Positions 35,649-44,085 of a DNA stretch of 64,000 nt are shown here, one piece after another. This DNA comes from Thermanaerothrix daxensis (lineage in GTDB: Bacteria > Chloroflexota > Anaerolineae > Anaerolineales > Anaerolineaceae): contig NZ_LGKO01000005.1 of the NCBI RefSeq assembly GCF_001306145.1, forward strand, positions 62,001-126,000. The letters are read 5' to 3'. The notes beneath the pieces were generated by a model. It had not been told where the DNA came from. It searched no databases and was given only the letters and a program-made list of their open reading frames with translations. Each line of letters opens with the position of its first letter. The stretch's first letter is position 1. Made by a program: the position numbers and the translations under genes.

Positions 35649-36790
35649 CAAGCATTCCCTGGCGCGTGGGGGTGCAGCAGCGCGTGCTTCCCACCTATCG
35701 CGTCCCCTTCTTCACAGCCCTGGCACGTGCCTGTGCCGGGGGGCTGAGCCTCTTTGCTGGCCAGCCCCGCCCCCAGGAGGCCATTGAGAGCGCTTGCCAG
35801 GTGGAGGGGGTCACTCTCTACCCAGCCCGCAATCTGCACTTGCTGGGAGGGCCGGTTTACCTCTGCTGGCAGTGTGGGCTGCGCACCTGGTTAGAAGTGT
35901 GGCAGCCCCAGGTCCTGATTGTCGAGGCTAACCCCCGCTATTTGAGCACCCCCACGGCAATTGGGTGGATGAAGCGTCATGGTGGGGTGGTCATCGGCTG
36001 GGGACTGGGTGCACCGGGGGGGCGAGCGCCTGCATGGCTGGCGTGGGCACGTGTAGCCTGGCGGCGGCGCTTCCTGAAGGCTTTTGACGCCCTCATTGCC
36101 TACAGTCGGCGCGGGGCGGCGGAGTATGCGGCACTCGGATTTGACCCGGCGCGCATCGTGGTGGCCCCCAACGCGGTCGCCTCACGACCTGCCGGTGCCC
36201 CTCCCATGCGTCCGCCCGAATACCGCAACGGGCAACCAACGGTGCTCTTTGTGGGGCGCTTGCAGGCGCGTAAGCGGGTGGATGTGCTCATACGCGCGTG
36301 TGCTGGCTTGCCGGCTGTGCTTCAGCCCCGCTTGCTCATTGTAGGCGATGGGCCGGCGCGTCCCGACTTGGAGGCGCTGGCTCGGGCAGTGTACCCGCAC
36401 ACCGAGTTTCTGGGAGCGCGCCACGGCGAGGCACTGCGCCCCATCTTTGAGCAGGCGGATCTCTTTGTCCTGCCCGGCACGGGTGGGCTGGCCGTCCAGC
36501 AGGCCATGGCGCATGCGCTGCCAGTGATTGTAGCCGTTGGGGATGGGACGCAAGAAGATCTGGTGCGCCCGACAAATGGTTGGCACGTGCCTCCCGATGA
36601 TTTGCCTGCGCTGACCGGAGTCCTGGCTGAGGCGCTGAGCGATCCCCTGCGGTTGCGGCGGATGGGGGCGGAATCGTTCCGCATCGTGGATGAAGAGATT
36701 AATCTGGAGAGCATGGTGGCGACCTTTGCCCAGGCCATTCACTTAGCCTGGGCTTACCGCCATGGAACGGGAGATGCACCATGCACCTGA
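35636..36790 (+). CDS. GT4-family glycosyltransferase
   Basis: A 384-residue GT-B enzyme with the family C-terminal signature: VLFVGRLQARKRVDVLIRA, LLIVGDGPARPDLE, and ADLFVLPGTGGLAVQQAMAH where the donor-binding Glu of EGFG/E...E is replaced in this stretch by GGLAVQ, a variation worth noting. It probably adds a sugar to a cell-envelope acceptor. The start overlaps sbcC by 13 bases; an ATG at 35645 in an ATGA junction is the alternative. It overlaps the next glycosyltransferase gene by 10 bases. Confidence 0.85.
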   Translation: MEGMTSIPWRVGVQQRVLPTYRVPFFTALARACAGGLSLFAGQPRPQEAIESACQVEGVTLYPARNLHLLGGPVYLCWQCGLRTWLEVWQPQVLIVEANPRYLSTPTAIGWMKRHGGVVIGWGLGAPGGRAPAWLAWARVAWRRRFLKAFDALIAYSRRGAAEYAALGFDPARIVVAPNAVASRPAGAPPMRPPEYRNGQPTVLFVGRLQARKRVDVLIRACAGLPAVLQPRLLIVGDGPARPDLEALARAVYPHTEFLGARHGEALRPIFEQADLFVLPGTGGLAVQQAMAHALPVIVAVGDGTQEDLVRPTNGWHVPPDDLPALTGVLAEALSDPLRLRRMGAESFRIVDEEINLESMVATFAQAIHLAWAYRHGTGDAPCT

Positions 36791-37968
36791 TGCTCATTGC
36801 AGATGGCCGCAGCCCGATCACCCGCGCCTGGCTGGGGATGCTGCGCCCGCTAGGATGGCATCTGACCCTGATATCCACGTACCCTTGTCCTGCCCCGGCT
36901 GAAGTGGAGCATTTCGAGATTCTACCGGTGGCATTTGGCGGCCTGGGTGGGGGTGGAGCAAGGGCTTCCGGGACGGGGGGGATGCGCCGCCGCTGGCGAA
37001 GGCCCCTGCAGGGGTTGCGTTACTGGCTGGGACCCCTCACTCTGGGGTTGTATGCGCCGCGCCTGCGGCAATGGGTGCGCCGATTGCAGCCCGATGTCGT
37101 TCACGCCCTGCGCATTCCTTATGAGGGGATGCTGGCGACTTACACTCCTGCGGAAGTGCCGCTGGTTATTTCCATCTGGGGCAACGACTTGACCCTGCAC
37201 GCGCGTGGTTCTCCTCTGATGGCGCGTTTGACCCGGCGTGCCCTGCACCGGGCCGCGGCGCTGATCACCGACTGCCGCCGGGACCGGCACCTGGCTCTCC
37301 ATTGGGGATACGCTCCGGCCAAGCCAACTCTAGTGGTTCCGGGGAACGGTGGGCTGGATTTGGAACGTCTGCCCACCCTGCGTGCCCGGCTGGGAGAACC
37401 TTGGGCAGCGCACCTGGGGGAGGACGAGTCGCTCTGGGTGCTTAACCCCCGAGGGATGCGCCAGTACGTGCTGAGTGATTTGTTTTTCCAGGTGGTGCCT
37501 CTGGTGCGCGAGCGCTTGCCTGGGGTGCGTTTCCTCTGCCCCGGCATGGCTGGCCAGCCCCAGGCCGAGGCCTGGGTGAGTCGCCTGCACCTGGAAGAGG
37601 CGGTGGTGCTCTTGCCTACCCTGCCTCAGGGCCAGTTGTGGGATCTTTTCGCACGGGCGCCGGTGATGGTCTCGCTGGCCACGCACGACGGTACGCCCAA
37701 CACCCTGCTGGAGGCCATGGCCTGGGGGTGTTTTCCGGTCCTGGGGGATCTACAAAGCCTGCGAGAATGGGTGGTGCCGGGCGTAAACGGCTTGCTGGTG
37801 GATTTGCGCCGCCCGCAGAACATCGCCGAGGCCCTGGTCCTGGCGCTGGAGGCCCCCGACCTGCGACGGCGTGCCGCCGAGATCAACCGGGGGTTGATTC
37901 GCGAGCGCGCCGAGGTTAATCGAGTGCGCCAGGAGGTGCAGCATTTTTTCCAAGAATTGGGCAAATAG
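36781..37968 (+). CDS. GT4-family glycosyltransferase
   Basis: A second GT-B enzyme of 395 residues. It has an acceptor-domain segment LQPDVVHALRIPYEGML, VPLVISIWGNDLTLH, and a donor domain ending SLATHDGTPNTLLEAMAWGC, which holds the conserved Glu and the usual TPN-LLEAMA signature. GGGAG precedes the ATG, which overlaps the preceding glycosyltransferase gene. The pair likely act in the same glycan pathway (inference). Confidence 0.87.
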   Translation: MHLMLIADGRSPITRAWLGMLRPLGWHLTLISTYPCPAPAEVEHFEILPVAFGGLGGGGARASGTGGMRRRWRRPLQGLRYWLGPLTLGLYAPRLRQWVRRLQPDVVHALRIPYEGMLATYTPAEVPLVISIWGNDLTLHARGSPLMARLTRRALHRAAALITDCRRDRHLALHWGYAPAKPTLVVPGNGGLDLERLPTLRARLGEPWAAHLGEDESLWVLNPRGMRQYVLSDLFFQVVPLVRERLPGVRFLCPGMAGQPQAEAWVSRLHLEEAVVLLPTLPQGQLWDLFARAPVMVSLATHDGTPNTLLEAMAWGCFPVLGDLQSLREWVVPGVNGLLVDLRRPQNIAEALVLALEAPDLRRRAAEINRGLIRERAEVNRVRQEVQHFFQELGK

Positions 37969-38032
37969 GATTAGAATAACAGGCGCATCAGGTCTTTTCC
38001 CTTTCCAGCATTCTCTCAGGCGTGAGGTCATC

Positions 38033-38995
38033 ATGGACGATGAAATGCAGATACGGGCGCGGTGGCGTGGCGTGGCGGTCGGCGCGGCAGTTGGTGATGC
38101 GCTGGGCATGCCTCTGGAATTCGGGCTGGCTTCGCACCCGCGCGCGCTGATTCGCACCATGTTACCAGGACGCCTACCGGCAGGCAGTTTCACCGATGAT
38201 ACTGAACTGGCGCTGGCAGTGGCTGAGACCTTGCTGGCACGCGGGTACCTGGATGCGGATGATTTGGCAGGGCGCTTTGCCGATTGGTACCGCAGCGAGC
38301 CACCGGATGTGGGCGTGCATACCCAAGCAGTGCTCAGTCGCCTGGCGGCAGGTGAACCCTGGGAGGAGGCCGCCGAAGCCGTTTTTCGCGAGCGCCCGGA
38401 GAGCGCGGGGAATGGCGCCTTGATGCGATCCTGGCCGGTGGCGCTGGCCTACTGGCGTGATCTGGAAGCCCTGCGTGAGGCCAGCGTGCTCCAATGCCGG
38501 GTGACCCATCGCCATGCGGAATGTGTGGCGGCGTGCGTGTTTCTCAATACCATGCTGGCGCGGCTCATTGCGGGTGCTACTCTGGAAGCCGCGTTGGAGA
38601 CGGCTTTCGCCCAGGCGGCGCCCTTGCCGGAAGGATTGGCACATGCCATTCGGCTGGCACCGCGACGGCGGCGCGAAGAACTGCGCAACACCGGGTGGGT
38701 GCGCCACACGCTGGAAACGGCAGTCTGGAGCCTCTTCAATAGCCACACCTTTGAGGAAGCCCTCATTCAAGCCGTCAACCTGGGGGCAGATGCCGATACG
38801 GCAGGCGCGGTGACCGGTGCACTGGCGGGGGCGCTTTACGGCGTGGAGGCCATCCCTGAGGCATGGCGCACGGCACTGCGGGGGGAGTGGCCGCTGAAGA
38901 GCGGGCGTCTCTGGCGCTGGACGGATTTCGTTGCCCTGGCTGACCGCCTGGCGGCTCTGGCAGGGCATTCAAATGATGCCCCTAATAAGATATAA
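38033..38995 (+). CDS. ADP-ribosylglycohydrolase family protein
   Basis: A 320-residue DraG/ARH-fold hydrolase. The metal-binding motifs are clear: FTDDTELALAVAE near residue 57 and NLGADADTAGAVTGALAGA near the C-terminus, with GAAVGDALGMPLEF at the N-terminus. These enzymes remove ADP-ribose from proteins or small molecules using two Mg2+ ions. GAGG precedes the ATG and TTAGAATAACA, a possible -10, lies about 60 bases upstream. No ADP-ribosyltransferase is seen nearby. It ends before a terminator. Confidence 0.9.
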   Translation: MDDEMQIRARWRGVAVGAAVGDALGMPLEFGLASHPRALIRTMLPGRLPAGSFTDDTELALAVAETLLARGYLDADDLAGRFADWYRSEPPDVGVHTQAVLSRLAAGEPWEEAAEAVFRERPESAGNGALMRSWPVALAYWRDLEALREASVLQCRVTHRHAECVAACVFLNTMLARLIAGATLEAALETAFAQAAPLPEGLAHAIRLAPRRRREELRNTGWVRHTLETAVWSLFNSHTFEEALIQAVNLGADADTAGAVTGALAGALYGVEAIPEAWRTALRGEWPLKSGRLWRWTDFVALADRLAALAGHSNDAPNKI

Positions 38996-39041
38996 TAGAT
39001 ACAATAAACCTTAAATAGGCAGATTGGGCGTGGTAACCCCC

Positions 39042-39075
39042 ACCACCCATGAGGGGTGGTTCTTGTTTTTGGGGG
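39042..39075 (+). terminator. Rho-independent terminator
   Basis: ACCACCC/GGGTGGT with a 5-base loop followed by a T-rich tract, 46 bases after the ADP-ribosylglycohydrolase stop. Confidence 0.75.
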
Positions 39076-39141
39076 AGGGTGCGCACAGTTCGTCTTGCCC
39101 GGTGTTAGGTCATTTACGGAGCCAGAAAGTTAGCCGGGTGA

Positions 39142-39164
39142 GGGGAGTGCCGATCTACCTCCCC
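39142..39164 (+). other. Hairpin in the leader of the propeller gene
   Basis: GGGGAG/CTCCCC around an 11-base loop, 15 bases before the start codon. Could affect translation; no known riboswitch recognised. Confidence 0.35.
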
Positions 39165-39178
39165 AGGGATGGGAAAAG

Positions 39179-40453
39179 ATGAAAATGTGTCGCATCATTT
39201 TAGGCCTTTTGTTGATCGCCGGGCTGGGTTGGGCCGGCCAGCAGGTTGGGGCGCAGACAGGTGGGGTTACCACCCTCTACCTGCCTCTGGTAGGGCGGGG
39301 TTTGCCTCTGCCACCGCCGGATGAAGCCGCAAGCCGATTACGGGTGCCGCCCGGCTTTGCCATTCGCATTTTTGCGCAGAATCTACCGGCCCGCCCTCGC
39401 TTCATGGCATTTGGGCCGGATGGCTGGCTCTACGTGAGCCTGATGAACAGCGGGCAGATTGCGCGCCTGCCCGATCGCGACGCAGATGGGCTGGCGGATG
39501 CGGTCGAGGTGGTGGCGAGCGACCTGTATTTGCCGCACGGGCTGGAGTGGCACGCGGGCTGGCTTTACGTGGCCGAGGGAGATCGTGTTGAGCGCCTGCG
39601 GGATGAGGATGGCAATGGGAGTCTGGAGACGCGCAAGTTGGTCACCGATAACATTCCACCCCCGGTGGGGCATTCCAGTCGCACCCTGCACATTGGCCCG
39701 GATGGAAAACTCTATGTGAGCGCGGGCTCGAGTTGCAATGTATGTGAGGAAGAAGATCCGCGTCGGGCGGCCATCCTGCGCTTTAACTTGGATGGCAGCA
39801 TTCCCGCCGATAATCCCTTTGCTGGCGACGCAGATCCTCACAGGCGTCCGCTGTGGGCATGGGGATTGCGCAACAGTGTGGATTTTCTGTGGATCCCCTC
39901 CGGTGACCTGTGGGCCGACCACAACGGCAGTGACGGGCTGGGTGATGATCTGCCGCCGGAGGAAATCATTATTCCCGTGCAGCGCGGCGCCTGGTACGGC
40001 TGGCCGTACTGCTACACGCCTGGGGTGGGGCGGGTCAGTGGGCTGGAGGTCCGTGACGAACGATTGGCTCTGCCGAGCGGTCTGAATTGTGCCCAGGCCG
40101 TCCCGGCGCTGTTTACAGCCTCGGCTCACAGTGCTCCATTGGGGATGACGCTGGGGGCGGGAACGCTCTTCCCACCGGCTTACCGCCAAAGCCTCTACGT
40201 GGCCTACCACGGTTCGTGGAATACGAGCCCGGCGAATTATCGTGATTGCAAGGTGGAGCGCATCCTGTTGGATGATCTCGGCCAACCGGTTTCGGCTGAG
40301 CCTTTTGTGGATGGTTTTCGCGCGGCGGGAAAACCCTGCGGCGATACGGCCACCTGGGGACGCCCGGCGGATGTCATCTTTGGCCCGGAGGGGGCCATGT
40401 ACATCTCGGATGATAAGGGCATGCGGGTGTATCGGGTCATCCCTACACCCTAA
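39179..40453 (+). CDS. Exported PQQ-type sorbosone/glucose dehydrogenase-like beta-propeller
   Basis: A signal peptide (LGLLLIAGLGWAGQQVGAQT) is followed by a six-bladed propeller of the sorbosone/soluble glucose dehydrogenase superfamily. Seen are GFAIRIFAQNLPARPRFMAF, LPHGLEWHAGWLYVAEGDRV, GHSSRTLHIGPDGKLYVSAG, LWAWGLRNSVDF and WYGWPYCYTPGVG. Family members oxidise sugars outside the cytoplasm with PQQ, though many relatives are uncharacterised. A short Cys pair (CNVC) lies near residue 186. ATG at 39179 follows GGGA; ATG at 39185 is the alternative. No PQQ synthesis gene is in the window. Confidence 0.83.
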   Translation: MKMCRIILGLLLIAGLGWAGQQVGAQTGGVTTLYLPLVGRGLPLPPPDEAASRLRVPPGFAIRIFAQNLPARPRFMAFGPDGWLYVSLMNSGQIARLPDRDADGLADAVEVVASDLYLPHGLEWHAGWLYVAEGDRVERLRDEDGNGSLETRKLVTDNIPPPVGHSSRTLHIGPDGKLYVSAGSSCNVCEEEDPRRAAILRFNLDGSIPADNPFAGDADPHRRPLWAWGLRNSVDFLWIPSGDLWADHNGSDGLGDDLPPEEIIIPVQRGAWYGWPYCYTPGVGRVSGLEVRDERLALPSGLNCAQAVPALFTASAHSAPLGMTLGAGTLFPPAYRQSLYVAYHGSWNTSPANYRDCKVERILLDDLGQPVSAEPFVDGFRAAGKPCGDTATWGRPADVIFGPEGAMYISDDKGMRVYRVIPTP

Positions 40454-40504
40454 TCTCAGGGGGCAGTGTCGGCAGGGGATTCGGCGGAGCGTCTGCGGGT
40501 GGCT

Positions 40505-41140
40505 TCAGGGGCAGGGCCGTAGCGTGGCCTGCAAGTCGGGCCAGGCCCATTCGGGCAGGGGGACGATGAAAGTGAGTTCCCAACCCGCGGCGCGGCGGTA
40601 GAAGATCAAGCCGGTTGCTACCACCCCACGGCCACTCAGACTCAGCGCCTCCCAGTCCAGAGCGAGGTCACCCAAGACCAGCAGGGCTTTCTGGGGGCTT
40701 TCGCCGTATTCCGGATTGTAACCCAGGCAGGTCGGGGTGCCGGCTTGCAAGGCCTGGCGTATGGGCGCTATGATTTCCGGCGCATTGTTGTAGCCCGGTG
40801 GGGTGGCGCCAACAGCAAAGGGGGCAAAGGCAACTCCTTGATCGCCGATCACCCCGACCAGTGCTTCTGCCCGCTGGTGGCTAAGCGCATCTTTCACCTC
40901 CCGCAGCACTTCTACCAGGTCGGCGGGTGTGGAAGAGGTGGCCGTGGGCGGAAGCGTTGGGGGTGGAGTAAGGGTGGAAAGCGCTTGGGTGGCGAACGGA
41001 GAGGGGGACGGGCTGGAGGTGGCAAGGAGAGGGGTGAGGGCAGGGGGTGACGGGGACGTGATGGGCGTGTGCAATGTACAACCGATTGCCAATCCTACCA
41101 CCCCGGAAATCATCCACAGAATTTTCAGGGAATTTCGCAC
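40505..41140 (-). CDS. Uncharacterised lipoprotein with Pro/Ser/Thr linker
   Basis: The signal peptide ends in lipobox LAIGC (Cys21), followed by about 45 residues rich in Pro, Ser and Thr, then a globular domain of about 140 residues (AEALVGVIGDQGVAFAPF ... GWELTFIVPLPEW). No family recognised. It is the last gene of a reverse-strand row with a small disulfide protein and two YlbF-like proteins, starting nine bases after the preceding stop. Confidence 0.7.
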   Translation of the reverse strand: MRNSLKILWMISGVVGLAIGCTLHTPITSPSPPALTPLLATSSPSPSPFATQALSTLTPPPTLPPTATSSTPADLVEVLREVKDALSHQRAEALVGVIGDQGVAFAPFAVGATPPGYNNAPEIIAPIRQALQAGTPTCLGYNPEYGESPQKALLVLGDLALDWEALSLSGRGVVATGLIFYRRAAGWELTFIVPLPEWAWPDLQATLRPCP

Positions 41141-41149
41141 ACCTGTATC

Positions 41150-41431
41150 TTAACCCGCTTTTTGACCGTTGCCGCTCAAGGCTTGACGGTACCAGGCCAG
41201 AATTTCCTCACGCTTGGGCAGTCGTCCGGCACATACCACTTTTTCATTCACAACCAACGCCGGAGTGAGTAGCACCGGGTATTGTTCAATAGCCAGAATA
41301 TCTCTGATATGCTCCAGGGTGGCCGGAAGGTCGGGGATTTCCTGAAGAAGTTGTTGAAGCGCGCCTCGCGCTGCCTGTTCGAGCGCGTAGCATCTGGCAC
41401 AACCGGTTCCCAGGATTTTGATGTTCAGCAT
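41150..41431 (-). CDS. Small thioredoxin-like redox-active disulfide protein
   Basis: A 93-residue glutaredoxin/thioredoxin-fold protein with CARC at residues 11-14 in ILGTGCARCYAL and a TPALVVNEKVVCAG stretch holding the cis-Pro. This matches the archaeal-type small redox-active disulfide protein family (MTH895-like). GAGGAGG lies six bases before the ATG at 41431. It sits between the YlbF-like genes and a lipoprotein gene on the same strand. Partner unknown. Confidence 0.85.
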   Translation of the reverse strand: MLNIKILGTGCARCYALEQAARGALQQLLQEIPDLPATLEHIRDILAIEQYPVLLTPALVVNEKVVCAGRLPKREEILAWYRQALSGNGQKAG

Positions 41432-41454
41432 GGGCACCTCCTCAAATGAAGAAA

Positions 41455-41832
41455 TCAGGCTGAGTGGTTCTCGACGGCTAACACAGCGGCGGAGTAATCT
41501 ATGCCAAGGCGGAGGGTCAATTCATCGGCGATTGTCGCCAGGTAGGGTTTCAACGCGTTCAAGGCCTCCTCACGCGCCTGGATGCTGGGATGTTGAAAAA
41601 CTTGTTGCTTGAGGTTGTTGTAGAATTGAATTTCTGCACGAGAAAGCACCTCACCCCCCTCCTGGCGGCGTACCAAATCGGTAAATAGTGCGTAAAGGCG
41701 CTGTTCCAAATCCACCGCCTCGGGATCGGCTTCGAAACGGCTCAGGGCTAGATGATAGGCCTGTACCAGGGGGTGCTGGCGCAGGCTTTCGCCCAGGGCT
41801 TGGGCAGCGGCGATAATCTCAGGGCTCAGCAA
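41455..41832 (-). CDS. YlbF/YmcA-family protein
   Basis: A 125-residue all-helical protein of the YlbF (RicF)/YmcA (RicA) family, with IIAAAQALGESLRQHPLVQA and AEIQFYNNLKQQVFQHP typical of it. In Bacillus these proteins form the RicAFT complex that guides RNase Y processing and development (family knowledge). This copy has no Cys. The start is TTG with AAGGAGAG upstream. A second family member precedes it on the same strand. Confidence 0.75.
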   Translation of the reverse strand: MLSPEIIAAAQALGESLRQHPLVQAYHLALSRFEADPEAVDLEQRLYALFTDLVRRQEGGEVLSRAEIQFYNNLKQQVFQHPSIQAREEALNALKPYLATIADELTLRLGIDYSAAVLAVENHSA

Positions 41833-41864
41833 GGTTGTACTCTCCTTATTACGGTGTACATTGT

Positions 41865-42260
41865 TTAGTGCCCACAGGCACAGCCGCTGCGGCGCGCGTT
41901 GCGAGCAAAAGCCACGCCGGCGGCCTGGCTGATCACAGCATCTACCTCGGCCAAAAGGTGGATTACCTCGGCTTCACGTTGACGATAAGCCTGCATCACC
42001 GGCAAAGCGTTCATCTCATCCATCAGTTGCTCCTGAGCCTGTGAATGGGCCAGGAAGTCGCCCTCATTTCTCTGCATCGCAGCATGATGCTCACGGATTT
42101 GGGCAGTTAACCGCCGTACCCGCTCATCATGGCTGGCAGCCTGGTAGGCCTGCACAAAGGCCTGATAGATTTCGGTCGCTTGCAGGAGGGTTGCCAGCGC
42201 ATGGGCTTGGGTCCCGATTGTGGCTTCCAGGGTGGGATCAGAAAGGGATGTATCGGGCAT
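41865..42260 (-). CDS. YlbF-family protein with C-terminal CxC tail
   Basis: A 131-residue helical protein related to the next gene, with ALATLLQATEIYQAFVQAYQ and AQEQLMDEMNALPVMQAYRQ. It ends in GCACGH (Cys127, Cys129), a possible metal or iron-sulfur ligand tail; the Bacillus RicAFT complex carries iron-sulfur clusters (established). Upstream on its strand there is TTTAGAATAACA, a possible -10, and a CCCC-AAAA-GGGG hairpin. It is the first gene of a four-gene row. Confidence 0.72.
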   Translation of the reverse strand: MPDTSLSDPTLEATIGTQAHALATLLQATEIYQAFVQAYQAASHDERVRRLTAQIREHHAAMQRNEGDFLAHSQAQEQLMDEMNALPVMQAYRQREAEVIHLLAEVDAVISQAAGVAFARNARRSGCACGH

Positions 42261-42417
42261 TGGCTGCGAATCCGAAGTTGAAGGTTATTCACAAGAACGA
42301 ATGTTATTCTAAACCCCTTTTGGGGGCGGAGCAAGTGTCAAACCTCATTCTCTCCCAATGATGACGAATGACAATTGACATCTGGGTGGAGGGTGGGCAA
42401 AGCCTACTGGCCGGAGC

Positions 42418-43254
42418 TCAATCCGTGGCGGGGGTCGCAAGTTTCTGCGCTGACCCTTTGAGCATGTCCCATCCCTGCAGGAACAGCCCTGCCTGGGTCA
42501 GCCCCATTCCCACCAGCAGTACCGTCAGTGCGATGGTCAACAGCGTGATCATACGGGGCAGGTTGGCTTCCAGCCGCCTTGCGGATTCCAGCAGATTCTG
42601 GGTGGTAGTCTGGTATTCTGCGACGACCGCTTGGGCGTTCTCCAGGCTTTCACGGATGTGCCGGATCTCCCCGGCCATGCGACGAGTTTCGCTTTGGATG
42701 CGGCCCAGGTTGCCTCCTGTATTTTTCAGCCCATTTTCCATGTCGGAGAAAGAGGCCGATAGCCCATCTAGGCTGGTTGCCACCTCTCCCAGTGCGGTGG
42801 AGAGGGGCATCTCGGGGGTGTAAGGCTTGCCGGGGAAGAAGGGAATGGAGGTTACGGCGTGCAACACCCCTTCCAGTACCTGGGCGCTGGTCTGGGCGGC
42901 CAAAAGGGAGCCTTGCGCGGCTTTGACGGTGGTGGGTAGACTGCGCCCGGTCAGCGCCACCAGCGAATCCATCAATCGGGCCGTGTCTTCAATGGAATTT
43001 TCCAGCGTTGTGAGGGCTTCGTCCAGATGGATCACACTGGCTTTGGCCGCGCTCAGCGACTGTGAGACCACTTCCAGTCCCCGTGAGGTGGTCTCAAGGG
43101 TGGTGATGATTAACCGCACCCCTGAGGTCAGCGATTGGGTGACGGGCTTCCGTGCCCACCACACCCCTGCCACCCCAGCCAGGTTGATCAGCAGGCCGAA
43201 GATTGCTGTGATGACCAGTGCAAGACCGATTAATCGTCGGGATAGCGTTCTCAT
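42418..43254 (-). CDS. Coiled-coil membrane protein, uncharacterised
   Basis: One helix at each end (GLALVITAIFGLLINLAGVAG near residue 20 shown in part; ITLLTIALTVLLVGMGLTQ near residue 245) flank about 190 residues of heptad-like sequence (LTTLENSIEDTARLMDSLV; MENGLKNTGGNLGRIQSETR). It resembles the membrane-signal part of methyl-accepting proteins but has no signalling domain. GAGG precedes the ATG. Function unknown. Confidence 0.7.
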   Translation of the reverse strand: MRTLSRRLIGLALVITAIFGLLINLAGVAGVWWARKPVTQSLTSGVRLIITTLETTSRGLEVVSQSLSAAKASVIHLDEALTTLENSIEDTARLMDSLVALTGRSLPTTVKAAQGSLLAAQTSAQVLEGVLHAVTSIPFFPGKPYTPEMPLSTALGEVATSLDGLSASFSDMENGLKNTGGNLGRIQSETRRMAGEIRHIRESLENAQAVVAEYQTTTQNLLESARRLEANLPRMITLLTIALTVLLVGMGLTQAGLFLQGWDMLKGSAQKLATPATD

Positions 43255-43343
43255 GATAACCTCCTCGTTATAAGGGATGGTCCTATCCCGGTCTACTCAG
43301 ATCCACCAGGAGGGGAGAATTGGGCTGGTATGGTTGTGCCTCA

Positions 43344-43907
43344 TCATAAGGCCGGATTCAGGACCGCCCCACCACCCAGAGGAAAGAGGCGGAGCGATTT
43401 GCTGTGAGCCGGGGAGACCTCAGTGATGCCCAGGGCAATCCCCTGCGTTTGAATGGGGAGGGTCACTCTCTGGGCAATGGCAATGGCTTCTGGCACGCGA
43501 TTCGATGGCAGGCCGAATGCCAGCGTACAATGGGGCACCCACGCACCTACCCGATAATGCTCCCAAAGACCCTCGGTGCAAGGCTCAAAGACGGTCTGGA
43601 ATTGGGCGTGGAAGTTGAGAAGGAAGTGCGTGACTGTGACGCCCAGATACACGGTGGCTTCTGGGGTGGGAAAGACACCCAGGCTCGAAAATGTGAGGGG
43701 AAATGGGGCGTATTGGCGGGCAAACTGCTCGAGCGCAGCCACGACTTCCCCCAGATGGAGACGGTCACTAATTCCTAAGGAGAGGTGGGGGCGGTAACCA
43801 CTCTCGCGCATGGAGGAACTCACTCGGGCTTCGGCAAGCCAACCCCACACTTGGAGCACTAGCATTTCCGCAGGGGGACCAAAATAAAGTTCAACCGCGA
43901 AACTCAT
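43344..43907 (-). CDS. 2H phosphoesterase (2'-5' RNA ligase family)
   Basis: A 187-residue protein with both HxSL/HxTL catalytic motifs: RPHLSLGI near residue 40 and PHCTLAFG near residue 127. Family members cut or join 2',3'-cyclic or 2'-5' phosphodiesters in RNA or nucleotides. The sequence between the motifs (PLTFSSLGVFPTPEATVYLG) is typical of the YjcG/LigT-like class. It stands with wide gaps on both sides. Confidence 0.85.
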   Translation of the reverse strand: MSFAVELYFGPPAEMLVLQVWGWLAEARVSSSMRESGYRPHLSLGISDRLHLGEVVAALEQFARQYAPFPLTFSSLGVFPTPEATVYLGVTVTHFLLNFHAQFQTVFEPCTEGLWEHYRVGAWVPHCTLAFGLPSNRVPEAIAIAQRVTLPIQTQGIALGITEVSPAHSKSLRLFPLGGGAVLNPAL

Positions 43908-44085
43908 GGAGGGCTTCCGTTTAGTGTTCTGCCCGACTTTGGTGAAGCATGGGTGGCAGGGGGCACTGGCTGAGAAGTATTTTCACCGGTGGTGTCTTAA
44001 TTGTAGCCGAAAACGCAAAATGCCCCCTCGGTACAGATGAATTAACCCGGGGGTTACCCCGCGGGGTGGGAGCGAAGCGCTGTGG

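Noticed and set aside
38996-39178. A riboswitch in the leader of the propeller gene
   Set aside because: Only a terminator and a simple hairpin are seen; no known riboswitch core could be matched by eye.
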